Source: Carettochelys insculpta
Lineage: Eukaryota; Chordata; Testudines; Carettochelyidae
Direction: 5' to 3'
Length of the DNA: 64,000 nt
NCBI RefSeq assembly: GCF_033958435.1
Contig: NC_134147.1
Coordinates: 45,316,001-45,380,000 of the forward strand
The translations under genes were made by a program, and so were the position numbers. The notes beneath the pieces are model-generated. The model ran no database searches. It was not told where the DNA came from and worked only from the letters and a program-made list of their open reading frames with translations. Each line of letters opens with the position of its first letter. The stretch's first letter is position 1. Below, in pieces: positions 34,081 to 43,463 of the stretch.

Positions 34081-36615
34081 TGTTACCCAACCATTTAGGT
34101 AATGTCAGGGTGACACGTAGCTACTACAGCGCAGACTGTGACATTGACCATTTGGTCGTGTGTAGTAAGGTGCACATCCAGCCGCGAAGATTCTTTCACT
34201 CCAAAAATGAAGGGAGGCCGCGCATTGACACTGGCAAGACTCATGACCCTTCAAAAGTATGCGAGTTTGTCCAAGCACTTGAAGAGGCCTTACCCCGCCC
34301 AGATGACACTGATATCAGCAAGAGATGCGAACAACTACGGGACACTATCTATAATACTGTGATATCTACCTTTGGGAAGAAGACAGTCAAGTCTGCTGAT
34401 TGGTTTGAAGCTCACCCTGAAGTGCTAACGCCCCTGATTGAGAAGAAGAGACAGGCATACAGGTCCTCTCTCAGTGAGGTGAACCTGCAGGCGCTCCGGT
34501 CTGCTCGGAGTCAAGTGCAGCAGGTTGCTTGGCGGTGTGCCAACGATTACTGGCTCCAACTCTGCTCCAAGATTCAGCAGGCCGCGGACACTGGTAACAT
34601 GTGAGGAATGTACGATGGGATCAAGCAGGCCATCGGTCCATCACAAAGAAAGACTGCCCCACTTAAGTCGGCCACAGGCGAGGTCTTGAAGGACAGAACC
34701 AAGCAGATGGAACGCTGGGTGGAACACTACTCACAGTTGTACGCCAGAGGGACCGTAGTTACAGAGAGAGCCCTGAATGCCATTGAGCCTCTGCCCACCA
34801 TGACTGAACTCAATGCTGAGCCCACCTTGGAGGAACTCAGCAATGCGCTAAAAGCACTTTCTTCTGGAAAAGCCCCAGGGAAAGATGGTATTCCCTCAGA
34901 AATCCTCAAATGCGCTAATGGTACCCTAGTTTCAGAGCTGCATGGAATACTTTGCCAATGCTGGAGAGAAGGCAGCGTACCACAAGATATGAGGGATGCT
35001 GACATCGTTACTGTCTACAAGAACAAGGGTAACAAAAGCGATTGTAACAACTATTGCGGCATCTCCCTTCTCAGTACCGTGGGGAAGCTGTTTGCACGTG
35101 TTGTTCTGAAGAGGTGCAATGTTCTTGCGGAGAGAGTCTACCCTGAGTCTCGGTGTGGGTTCACAGTTGAACAGTCCACCATAGACATGGTTTTCTCTCT
35201 TAAGCAACTACAAGAAAAGTGCAGGGAGCAGAACAAACTTCTGTATATTGCCTTCATTGACCTGACCAAGGCATTTGACCTCATCAGCAGAAAAGGTCTG
35301 TTCGCGATTCTGGCTAAGATTGGCTGTCCCCCAACTCTGCTCAGCATTATTAGGGCCTTCCATGAAGGCATGAAGGAGACCATCGTATATGACGGATCCA
35401 CACCCGCACCCTTTGAGATTCACAGCAGAGTGAAGCAAGGGTGTGTGCTGGCTCCAACACTGTTTGGCATCTTTGCAGTTTTGCTCAAATATGCCTTCAG
35501 AACTGCTACAGAGGGCATCTCTCTCCGCATGAGAATGGACGGCAACCTCTTCAAACTGTCGAGGCTTAGAGCGAAGACCAGGGTGCTTATGAAGAGTCTA
35601 AGTGAGTTCCTTTTTGCTGACGATGCAGCTATTGCTGCTCACACTCAGCAGGAACTGCAGTCACTCATAACTCGCTTTGCGGATGCATGTATGGAATTTG
35701 ACCTCACAATCAGCTTAAAGAAGACACAGGTGATGGGCCAAAACGTGGGTAACGAGCCATCTATCAACGTGCTAGACTACGAACTGGAAGTCGTCCATGA
35801 GTTCGTGTACCTAGGCTCGACGATCTCGGACAACTTGTCACTTGATAGCGAGATCGACAAGTGCATTGGAAAAGCCGCCACAACGTTCTCCAGGCTGACA
35901 AAGAGAGTTTTGGCTAACAATAAGCTCACTGTAAACACCAAGGTGCAGGTCTACACAGCCTGTGTTTCGAGCACATTGCTGTATGCCAGTGAAACATGGA
36001 CTTTGTGCTCAAAACAAGAGCAGCGGCTCAACACATTCTACATGCGCTGCCTTAGACACATACTCGGTATGTCATGGCGGGACAAGGTCCCCAACAGCGC
36101 AGTGCTCGAGAGGGCAGGCACCGCCTCCATGTTCACCCTTCTCAAACAGAGGCGTATGCACTGGCTGGGCCGTGTCTCACTCATGACAGATGGCCGACTA
36201 CCGAAGGACCTCCTCTTCGGCAAACTGGCGTCTAGAAAGAGGCCGAAAGGGCAACCTAAATTGCACTACAAGGACACGTGCAAGCGTGACCTCAGCACGC
36301 TCTCCATCAGTGTGAACACCTGGCATTCGCTCGCCTCAGACAGGCATGCCTGGAAACAGGGAGTGAAGGAAGCTCTTGTTAAGTATGAAACTACCTTGGT
36401 GAAGGAAGCGGAAGACAGGAGAGCCCTCAGGAAGATCCGTGCCCGTGATACCAGAGCGATTTCTGCCTACTGCTGCTCACAGTGCGGAAAGGACTGTCAC
36501 TCCCGCATTGGATTGCACAGCCACAGAATACGCTGCTAAAATCAGTCCAACTGGGGCGCAAACCCATGATCCCTCGGGATCGAAGGATGCCTACTGTACT
36601 GTTACCCATCCTTTT
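34081..36615 (+). mobile_element. LINE family A, copy 1 (2.5 kb, 5'-truncated, with target duplication)
   Basis: APE-type non-LTR retrotransposon, RTE-like by its motifs (clade assignment is inference). The 5' truncation falls just inside the end of the endonuclease domain. The element body is about 34097-36599. The flanks tgttacccaaccattt (34081-34096) and tgttacccatcctttt (36600-36615) agree at 14 of 16 positions and are read as the target duplication. There is no poly-A tail. The 3' end carries a small hairpin (36568-36581) directly followed by GAAGGATGCCTACT (36582-36595), as in copies 2 and 3. Confidence 0.85.
34097..36539 (+). pseudogene. LINE ORF: endonuclease end, reverse transcriptase, zinc finger; one internal stop
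   Basis: One frame runs through the element and is broken only by TGA at 34602-34604; 643 codons remain open after it (34608-36539). The first part ends an APE endonuclease ('DIDHLVV' near 34141, the conserved D-H). Then come the reverse transcriptase finger region (SSGKAPGKDGIPSE, near 34865), motif A with F-I-D (35253-35261; residue 216 of the open part), motif B V-K-Q-G (35430-35441), and catalytic F-A-D-D (35613-35624, residues 336-339). The C terminus has a zinc-finger pattern C-x2-C-x12-H-x3-C just before the stop. Its product would reverse-transcribe the element's own RNA at a nicked target. The TGA is at the place where copy 2 has CGA-type arginine coding, so CpG decay is the likely cause. 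The N-terminal part of the endonuclease is absent, so it cannot be autonomous. Confidence 0.85.
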
Positions 36616-36704
36616 TAAATAGCTGTTCTTCTGCTTTGTATTAAAGGTTATTTGCCAAGTGCATAAATAATTAGTAGTTATTTTAATAAATGGTTAATCT
36701 GTGG

Positions 36705-37045
36705 TTATAGAGTTTGGGAGAGCAATGAGTTGTTCTTCATACAGCATGCTGTCAACCTGTGGAACTCCTTGCCAGAGGAAGTTATGAAAGCCAAGACCAT
36801 AACAAGGTTCAAAAAAAGAACTAGATAAATTCATGGCGGACAGGACCACCAATGGCAATTAGCCAGGATGGGCAGGGATGGTGTTCCTAGCCTCAAGCTG
36901 AGAATGAGCAACAAGGAATGTCTCACTTAATCATTATCTGTTCTGTTCATTCCTCTGAAACAGATGGCACTGGTGACTGTCCGAAAAGAGGGTACAGTCT
37001 TGATGACTCTTTGCTCTGACTCAGCATGTCTAGTCTTATGTTCTT
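36705..37045 (+). mobile_element. CR1 LINE 3' fragment
   Basis: Reads as the CR1 3' end: 'gtcaacctgtggaactcctt', 'gccagaggaagttatgaaag', 'gttcaaaaaaagaactagat', 'ttagccaggatgggcaggga', 'ttatctgttctgttcattcc' and finally 'gtcttatgttctt'. It lies 90 bp after LINE copy 1, in the same orientation. 5'-truncated; only the last codons and 3' UTR remain. Confidence 0.9.
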
Positions 37046-37508
37046 CATTGCTTATACCCATTTATATCATCCCCACTATTGACTTCCTTTACAACCACCA
37101 ATAACACTTACTCTTCATATCCGTAACAGGCTTTTAACACTGAATCATAAATATAGTGTGAGCTTTGTTGTTACGGGACTGGAGAACATATACAAGTCCC
37201 TTGCTTCTGGCTGCCTTCAATAGCCTCTTAACTGATGTGTACCTGCTCAGCCTGAAATGTTAGCAAGAGGGTGGTAAATGGTTTCTTCTCAATAGGAACA
37301 GCCCTTTTAATCTGCATAAGTTGTCTTTCCAGTTCAAGAGATTTTCTTCCGTGTATTGTCCAGCTAACTGTTGTCAAGGCTAAGTGAAAATGTTGGTATC
37401 TTCCATCATGCCTTATCATGTGGCTCTGGGAGCATTTGTCCTGATACTGATAAATCTGCCCATCTTCGGAATTAGTCTTCAGCTTCCTCCTTTTTTTTAG
37501 GATACATT
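37046..37508. other. No gene recognised
   Basis: Unique-looking AT-rich spacer between the CR1 fragment and LINE copy 3. A T-run at 37491-37498 precedes the insertion site. Confidence 0.45.
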
Positions 37509-38112
37509 TACTTACTCCTCTACATCTTCCACTTGCGCTGCCTCAGGCACATCCTTGGAATATCATGGAAGGACAGAGTGTGCAACACCGCTGTCCTCGA
37601 GCAAGCTGGAATCCCAACCATGCACACCCTCCTCAGGCAGTGGTGGCTCCACTGGCTTGGCCACGTCCACAGGATGAATGATGGAAGGATCCCAAAAGAC
37701 ATCCTGTATGGCGAGCTAGCCTCTGGCAAAAGACCTCCTGGACGCCCCCAAAAATGTTTGCGCTACAAAGATGTTTTGCAAGAGGGACCTCAGGGAGGTA
37801 GACATCGAGCCGGACAGCTGGGAGGAGCTGGCAGATGATCGCAGCAGATGGAGGCAGGAACTACACAAAGGCCTTCAGAAGGGTGAGATGAGGATCAGAC
37901 AGCTAGCAGAGGAGAAGCGAGCCCACAGAAAGCACAGCAAGGACCTGCCAGACACCCATTACATATGCAACAGATGCAGCAAGGGCTGTCGCTCTTGTGT
38001 GGACCTTCACCGTCACAGTCGACGCTGCAAACGATGATTCCAAATGGAACTATGAAGGGCATGATCCATAGTCTACGTAGACTGAAGGATGCCTACTACT
38101 ACTTACTCCTCT
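37509..38112 (+). mobile_element. LINE family A, copy 3 (0.6 kb) with 13-bp target duplication
   Basis: The flanks tacttactcctct occur exactly at 37509-37521 and 38100-38112. The body (37522-38099) starts in the reverse transcriptase C-terminal region at the point equivalent to 44908 in copy 2. It matches copy 2 at well over 90 percent by eye across the first 160 bases. The 3' end has a perfect palindrome (38070-38083) followed by GAAGGATGCCTACT (38084-38097). Confidence 0.9.
37522..38037 (+). pseudogene. LINE ORF C-terminal fragment, frameshifted
   Basis: Carries the region after the reverse transcriptase palm: 'FHLRCLRHILGISW', 'GRPQ', then a frameshift near 37748-37775 where extra bases break the frame relative to copy 2 (two open parts, 37533-37838 and 37771-38037). 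The end keeps the zinc-finger pattern C-x2-C-x12-H-x3-C (37967-38030). Catalytic motifs are absent because of truncation. Confidence 0.85.
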
Positions 38113-39379
38113 TTGTTCTGATCTCTTCCATTTGATAATTAATGGCATTCATTCTAAAGGATTCTCTATGGATATAGGGAACTCATATGCATGAATGATA
38201 TTTTTCCAGCGCCTCGTAGCAAAAATGGCTAAATGCTTTGGCCAAGTTGCTAGTAGTGATGAATGTGATTTTCTATGGGCTTACAGATATTATTCAAGGA
38301 TTCAACACTTAGAGGAAATCTATTCTTTGCAAGACAGAGATGAAAATCCCTCTGAAAGGTCTGTCAATCTCGTTCAGCTAAATTGCACCCTTTGTTTGAG
38401 ATGACTTTGCTAGGAATAATTAATAGTATTAAACCTTTGCTTGCTTTAGAAATACAAACTGCCTTTTGCAAAACATCTGGAGTTTCAGACCTCTCAGTTC
38501 TGGCTGGCCTTTTGCTTACAGATTCTTACTCTGTGGCCTTTTGCAGGCAGAGTCTTGATCTGTGTTATTTTATAGATGTAGTCTTACTCTTTCATCTCTT
38601 AGAGCTTTGCAGTCCTCTGCTTCTCTGTGGTACTTCTATACATGAAATACATGTGCTAAAGGTACCAGTAACGTTAGACACAATTACAGCATGGTATATG
38701 AAGGAGTACTGTTGCTAGTGTTGTCTTCCTACCTTATGCTCACTCTTATACCTCATTTGATTGCAGTGTGCATATTCCAGCTTACTTCCTAACCAGTCAA
38801 AACTGCATTGTCTTTACAAGCTACCTTTAGCACTCTCGTAATCACAACCTGTGCATTACAAAACAAATACATCTGAGGTTGCTATCATTCCACTACACTT
38901 ATACTACAGCCAGCAAAATGCAGATAGTTCAAGAGATGAAGACTTGTTCTCTGTGAAATAGGCCAATGGGAATGATGCTAAGAGCATTAGCATGCTATCA
39001 TTTTGCACTCAGCATTATCTGGGTGGCCATGAATCCCCATAGCTACAATGGGGAAATAGGACATCCAGTTAAGTTCCTGAATATACTTTTGCTGAGTTTG
39101 AATAAAGTTATCTGTACTTCACTGCCTTGTTGAACGTGTTTTCTGTTCGTGTTGTATCTGCCAGAATTGACAAAATGAAAGAGTCAAAGTGCAGGATAAG
39201 TCACCCCAGATTTCCAAAGCAAATCCCAATGAATGCCTTGTATATATAATTTAAATAGACCCCCACCTCCTTATTTACCAGGAATAATCTGGGGAAGTTT
39301 TGCGCTCATGAATGTGAATGGGTAAGACTTGTTTAAGACTTAATACATGTTATTATTAATATATCTTAAACAGTATCTA
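38113..39379. other. No gene recognised
   Basis: AT-rich. A 111-codon frame at 38383-38718 is leucine-rich and low in complexity, with no domain. Confidence 0.4.
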
Positions 39380-39580
39380 GCTGATGTAGTGTTCTTCAGT
39401 AGATCTCCAAGCACTTTACAAAAGAGGTTGGCTTTATCTTCCTGGTGGGGAAACTGATTAACAGAGAGAGAGGAAGTGATTTACTCAAGGTCATCTAGCA
39501 AGCTAGGAGCAGACCTGGGAATAGAAGTCCCAGGTCCCAGCCTCATGCATTAGCCACTAAGCCACACTGACTTCTTAAGC
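39380..39580 (-). mobile_element. MIR SINE, antisense
   Basis: The plus strand shows the reverse complement of MIR: 'ggggaaactgattaacagag', 'ggaagtgatttactcaaggt', 'catctagcaagctaggagca', 'cctgggaatagaagtccca', and 'attagccactaagccacact' at the tRNA-related end. Fairly complete but diverged. Confidence 0.85.
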
Positions 39581-40477
39581 TTTTCCACCCTGCTAATGCA
39601 TCACAAGCACATATTAGTTTGATCCTGGTTCTGTGCTGTGCTAGAGAGTCTTTTAACTGTGTTGTATGGAGCAGTGATTTGGGCCCTGATTTAACAAAGC
39701 ACTGCATCATTAAGCATGAGTCATCTCACCTAAGTGAAGGGGATTTATGCCTATGTTCTATCAGGGACTTGTTGTGGACAGCACATGGGTAATGCAGTGT
39801 CTCTGGTACAGCTGCTTAAGAATGTTTTGGTCAATCATTTTGTGTCTAGAAATGGCCAATCTGCAAAACCAAAACTTTTTAGGAGAACAAACCAGGTGCA
39901 ATGCAACTTTCATCAGAAGAGGTTTCTAAGCTCCAGAATGGATTTTCTAGTCAGGGATAGAGCAAGAGAGACAACCCAGTGGCTAGGACCCTCGCCTGGA
40001 CTGCTCAAGTCCTTGTGCTGTAGGATTCAGATGGTAGACCTGGTGATGGATCTCCCACATCCAACATGTGTGACTGGCCCACCAGCCTATTTGCTTTTCT
40101 GGGGTAAGGGTCTCCCTTGTTCTCAGTTTTTCCAAGAAGGAAGTAGACAGGCTCCATTTCAGCCCCTGTACCAAATGGGAAAATTTCTGATTCCTTGAAC
40201 ATTTCCATGAGATGGGAGAGCTGTCTGCCTCCCCACTACCATGTTCTTGGATGTGCTCTTGCTCAGAACATCTCTTCCTATTTCTTTTATTTCCTTCTTG
40301 CTCCATCTTTTATTTCCTGTTTGCTTCCCTGTCTGCTTCAGTGCGCTGTTCTCTATTAAGTAGAGGTAAAATATCAGAGCATTGAATCTGACTGAAAAAA
40401 AAACAAAAAACCAAAAACCTCTTGCTGCATCTCATGTCATTTTTATTCAGGGAGACAGAAAGCTTGTGCGTTGGGCT
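39581..40477. other. No gene recognised
   Basis: A 154-codon frame at 39734-40198 faces minus-strand frames of 107 and 67 codons. It has no domain, and its composition is like the surrounding DNA. An A-rich run is at 40394-40416. Confidence 0.4.
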
Positions 40478-41435
40478 TTGTAAACATAATGCCTCTATTT
40501 AAATCTGTGGTTCACCCACGTCTTCAATACTGCCTGCTGATCTGGTCCCCCATCCATCTAAAAAGAAAAAGAGATATATTGGAAAAACGTACAAAAGAGA
40601 AGAACAATGAAAACAGTAAGGGTTATAGAACAGCTTCTGTCTGAGGAGAGATTGAAAAGTCCAAGACTTTTCAGCTGTGAGAAAGATGACTCAGGGGGTT
40701 ATGACAGAGGGCTACAAAATCTTGACTGATGTGATGCAAGGGAAGAAGGAAATGTTATTTACTTCCATACATAACACAGGAACCAGAGGTCACCCAATAA
40801 AAGTAAGAGGCAGCAGGTTTGAACAGGGGTGCCATTTCAGAGGGAAGAGTGGACAGTAGCCATGTGTATTGGGACTCTGCTTACCCTTCTTCCATTGCCT
40901 GGAGTGTCAGGGAGCGAGGGGAAAGTACACAGCTTGTGTGAATGGCTCTCACTCCCAGCTGGTGAAGGGAGGCAACAGAGGAGTTATTCACACAGCCTGT
41001 GTACTTTCCCCTCACTCCCTGACAGGGAATGGGAAGTAGGCATGGTGGCTCCCTCTCCTCCCCCGTTTCCTCTTGAAATGGCACCCTTGGGTGTGAAAGA
41101 AGCAAAAGAAGTAGTTCTTCACACAGTGCATATTCAACCCATGGAATACCCTGCCATGGGATGCTGGGAAGGCCAAAACTATAACAGGGTTAAAAAAAAC
41201 CCAACTAGATAAGTTCCTGGAGGATAGGTCCATCAACGGATATTAGCCAAGGTGGGTCCAAAGGCAGCACCATGTGCTGAATGTCCCTAGCCTTGCCAGA
41301 AGGTGGTAGTGGTCAGCAGTAGCGGATCGTTTGATGATTGCCTCTTCTATTCATTCTGTCTGAAGCACCTGACATTGGTGATTGTCAGGAGACAGAATAC
41401 TGAGCTAGATGGACCATTGGTCTAACCCAAGCTGG
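40478..41435 (+). mobile_element. CR1 LINE 3' region, interrupted by a hAT element
   Basis: The first part (40478-40823) is the CR1 coding end: 'cacgtcttcaatactgcctg', 'gaggagagattgaaaagtcc', 'gggggttatgacagagggct', 'taacacaggaaccagaggtc', 'aggcagcaggttt'. The second part (41090-41435) continues with 'gtagttcttcacacagtgca', 'gataagttcctggaggatag', 'gagctagatggaccattggt'. The interruption at 40824-41089 is a separate element. Frames inside are broken; only remnants of the C terminus could be coded. Confidence 0.9.
40824..41089. mobile_element. Fold-back hAT-like MITE nested in CR1
   Basis: The left end caggggtgccatttcag and the right end, reverse-complemented (caagggtgccatttcaag), are TIRs of hAT style. 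The flanks ggtttgaa (40816-40823) and ggtgtgaa (41090-41097) form an 8-bp duplication with 7 of 8 matching. Inside, long arms pair: a 'cagggagcgaggggaaagta' block at 40909 mirrors 'tactttcccctcactccctg' at 41003, so the 266-bp element is almost one hairpin. Non-coding; the 127-codon frame is a by-product. Confidence 0.85.
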
Positions 41436-43342
41436 CTGTTACTAGGCATATTCTTGATCTTCTCTCTGAATCTGTGCATTGTACAATAAAACTTAAATTA
41501 AAAAAAAAACCAAGAATTTGCAATTTAGTAATTATGCCCAATGCAAATAAAGGTGCTTAACAAGCCTTTAAACTAATCAATCACTCATTTACGGTTTACA
41601 TCTTTCTTCCAGAGAATGTCTTAACATCCTGCTAACAGATTCCATGCTCATAGTACAAGGGCTGTGGCCAGTGGATAAAAATGCTGTGGTCCCAGTGTAA
41701 AGCCATTGCAGGTACAGGGATTGAGCACCAAGGGAACACAAATCAGCCCCCTTGAACACGTGGATTAAGGTCTTCTACTGAAGGGGCAGTGCGTACTCTG
41801 AGTTCTAATCAGAAATAATGCCACACTGTCCTAGACGTTGGTGAGAAGATGGAGACTCACTCCAGCCTGAGACTGCTATATAACTTGAGGCTGGGGCTTT
41901 TAAAAATGCACAAGGAAATTAGACTTCCACACCAGCCCGGCCTTGTAAAGAATTGTATATTCATCATTGCTCTGTGGATCAAGCTATGCCCTGGAGTTGG
42001 AGTCGATAACAGACGGGCCTTGCGGGGCATGCTTGTGTGAAAGCAGCCAATTAGGCTCTCTGATTTTAAGGCTGGTTCATCCTTTGTTACATCCATGGGC
42101 CAGTCTATGCTGCACTTGCTGGCAGTGACCTGCCAGGGGCCAGCTCACAGCAAAGAAAAGCTGGAACCCTCTGGCCTCTCCTAGCCCAGCAGAGGGACAG
42201 AGAGGCAGCTGCACCAACTCAGGATCACCTTGCTTTGGAGGAGTCTTCAGCTTCTGAGATCCCTCGAGTTCCCACCCCCTTTGCACTGTTGGAGCAGGAC
42301 AGAAAGTCTGACCTTATTTATTACCCTGTTGCACATGGAGGAAAACCAGTGTTACAATGCAGAAATAAACACCCAGCACATGCCAAAGTCACACCCAGAC
42401 TATTGTAAGTGTACAAGTAGCAATCAAATTTGCAGGTGGGAGAGAGAACAGGGAAAGGAAAGTTCTTCTCCATTGTTCCTGGCCCTCTTCTATATCCAGG
42501 AGACAGGAAGGCTTAGTAAATGTCATAATGTGCTGGAGCCCGTCTACCTTGACTTGCTTTTCAGGAGGACCAGGGATCCATTCAGGGGCCTAGGGAATGA
42601 CAAACCAGACTGTTTCATCTTGTAATGGAGAACATTTGTGCAGGCATTTGTAACCAACTTCGTTGCGGTGCAGCATTTGATTTTGTAACTCCAAAGAAAG
42701 CAAAGGAGAAGCAGAGGGAAGGAGATATGGATTTCATTTGGATGCTTTGTGTGTCCACATACGTGCAAAGAACTGGGCAGGGCAGGGCAGGACAGGGCAG
42801 GGCAAACTATGTTATTCCTACACTCGATGGCTTCGCTGTTATTGTGTATACTGGTTTACTTATATGAGCCACACACCCCCAGGAGGGTGGTAGCTATACT
42901 AGTGACTGTTGGGCAATAACTAGTTTCTCAGATTGCTAGTTGTAATGAAAAACTGGGAGGAAATTTGTGGCGAAAATGTTGCTATGGGGGGGGGTGTTTC
43001 TTTTCTTTCCCAGGCAAAGCTGTTTGGTGAGTTTGACACCCATTGGCACAATGTTTCAGTTTACTCAAATCTGCATGGGGGGGCAGAATAAAAACCATTG
43101 AATAATGCTATTTTTCACTCTTCAAACCCAGCTGCCTCTGGTTCTGTGCAGAAGTCAGCCTCAGGGACAAGTGAAATGTGAAAGGGGTTTAGCTGACTGG
43201 ATGAGGTCTGATGAAGTAGTAGTCGTTCTATTCTCTGTTAATACCAGCAGGCTAAATTTGCTTTGTCTGTGGTGAAAGAAGTCTATCCTACCACAGATCA
43301 GCTTTAGGTTACTTCTGCCATCCTTGTGGGGTCTATCTTGAG
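41436..43342. other. No gene recognised
   Basis: Mixed AT-rich DNA. A 131-codon frame at 42230-42625 has no domain. A G-run lies at 42987-42995. Confidence 0.4.
42775..42804. repeat. GGGCA/GGACA pentamer microsatellite
   Basis: About six pentamer units of the type GGGCA with one GGACA variant. Confidence 0.9.
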
Positions 43343-43463
43343 CAGGAGTCAGCAACCTTTCTGAAGTGTAGTGCTGAAATTTGACCTTTTGTCCTCTATG
43401 CATGGTCTGAGTGCCAGTGATACTTTTCAAAGTCACTATTTGTCCTACTTATAACAGCTTCAT

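Noticed and set aside
34080..34082. TTG as the start of the LINE ORF
   Set aside because: It lies in the left target duplication; the element is 5'-truncated and the true start is missing.
34138..36609. Other-frame ORFs over LINE copy 1, both strands
   Set aside because: Shadows of the reverse transcriptase frame.
39734..40198. 154-codon plus frame
   Set aside because: No domain, no splice context, opposite-strand frames of similar length; composition is that of the surrounding DNA.
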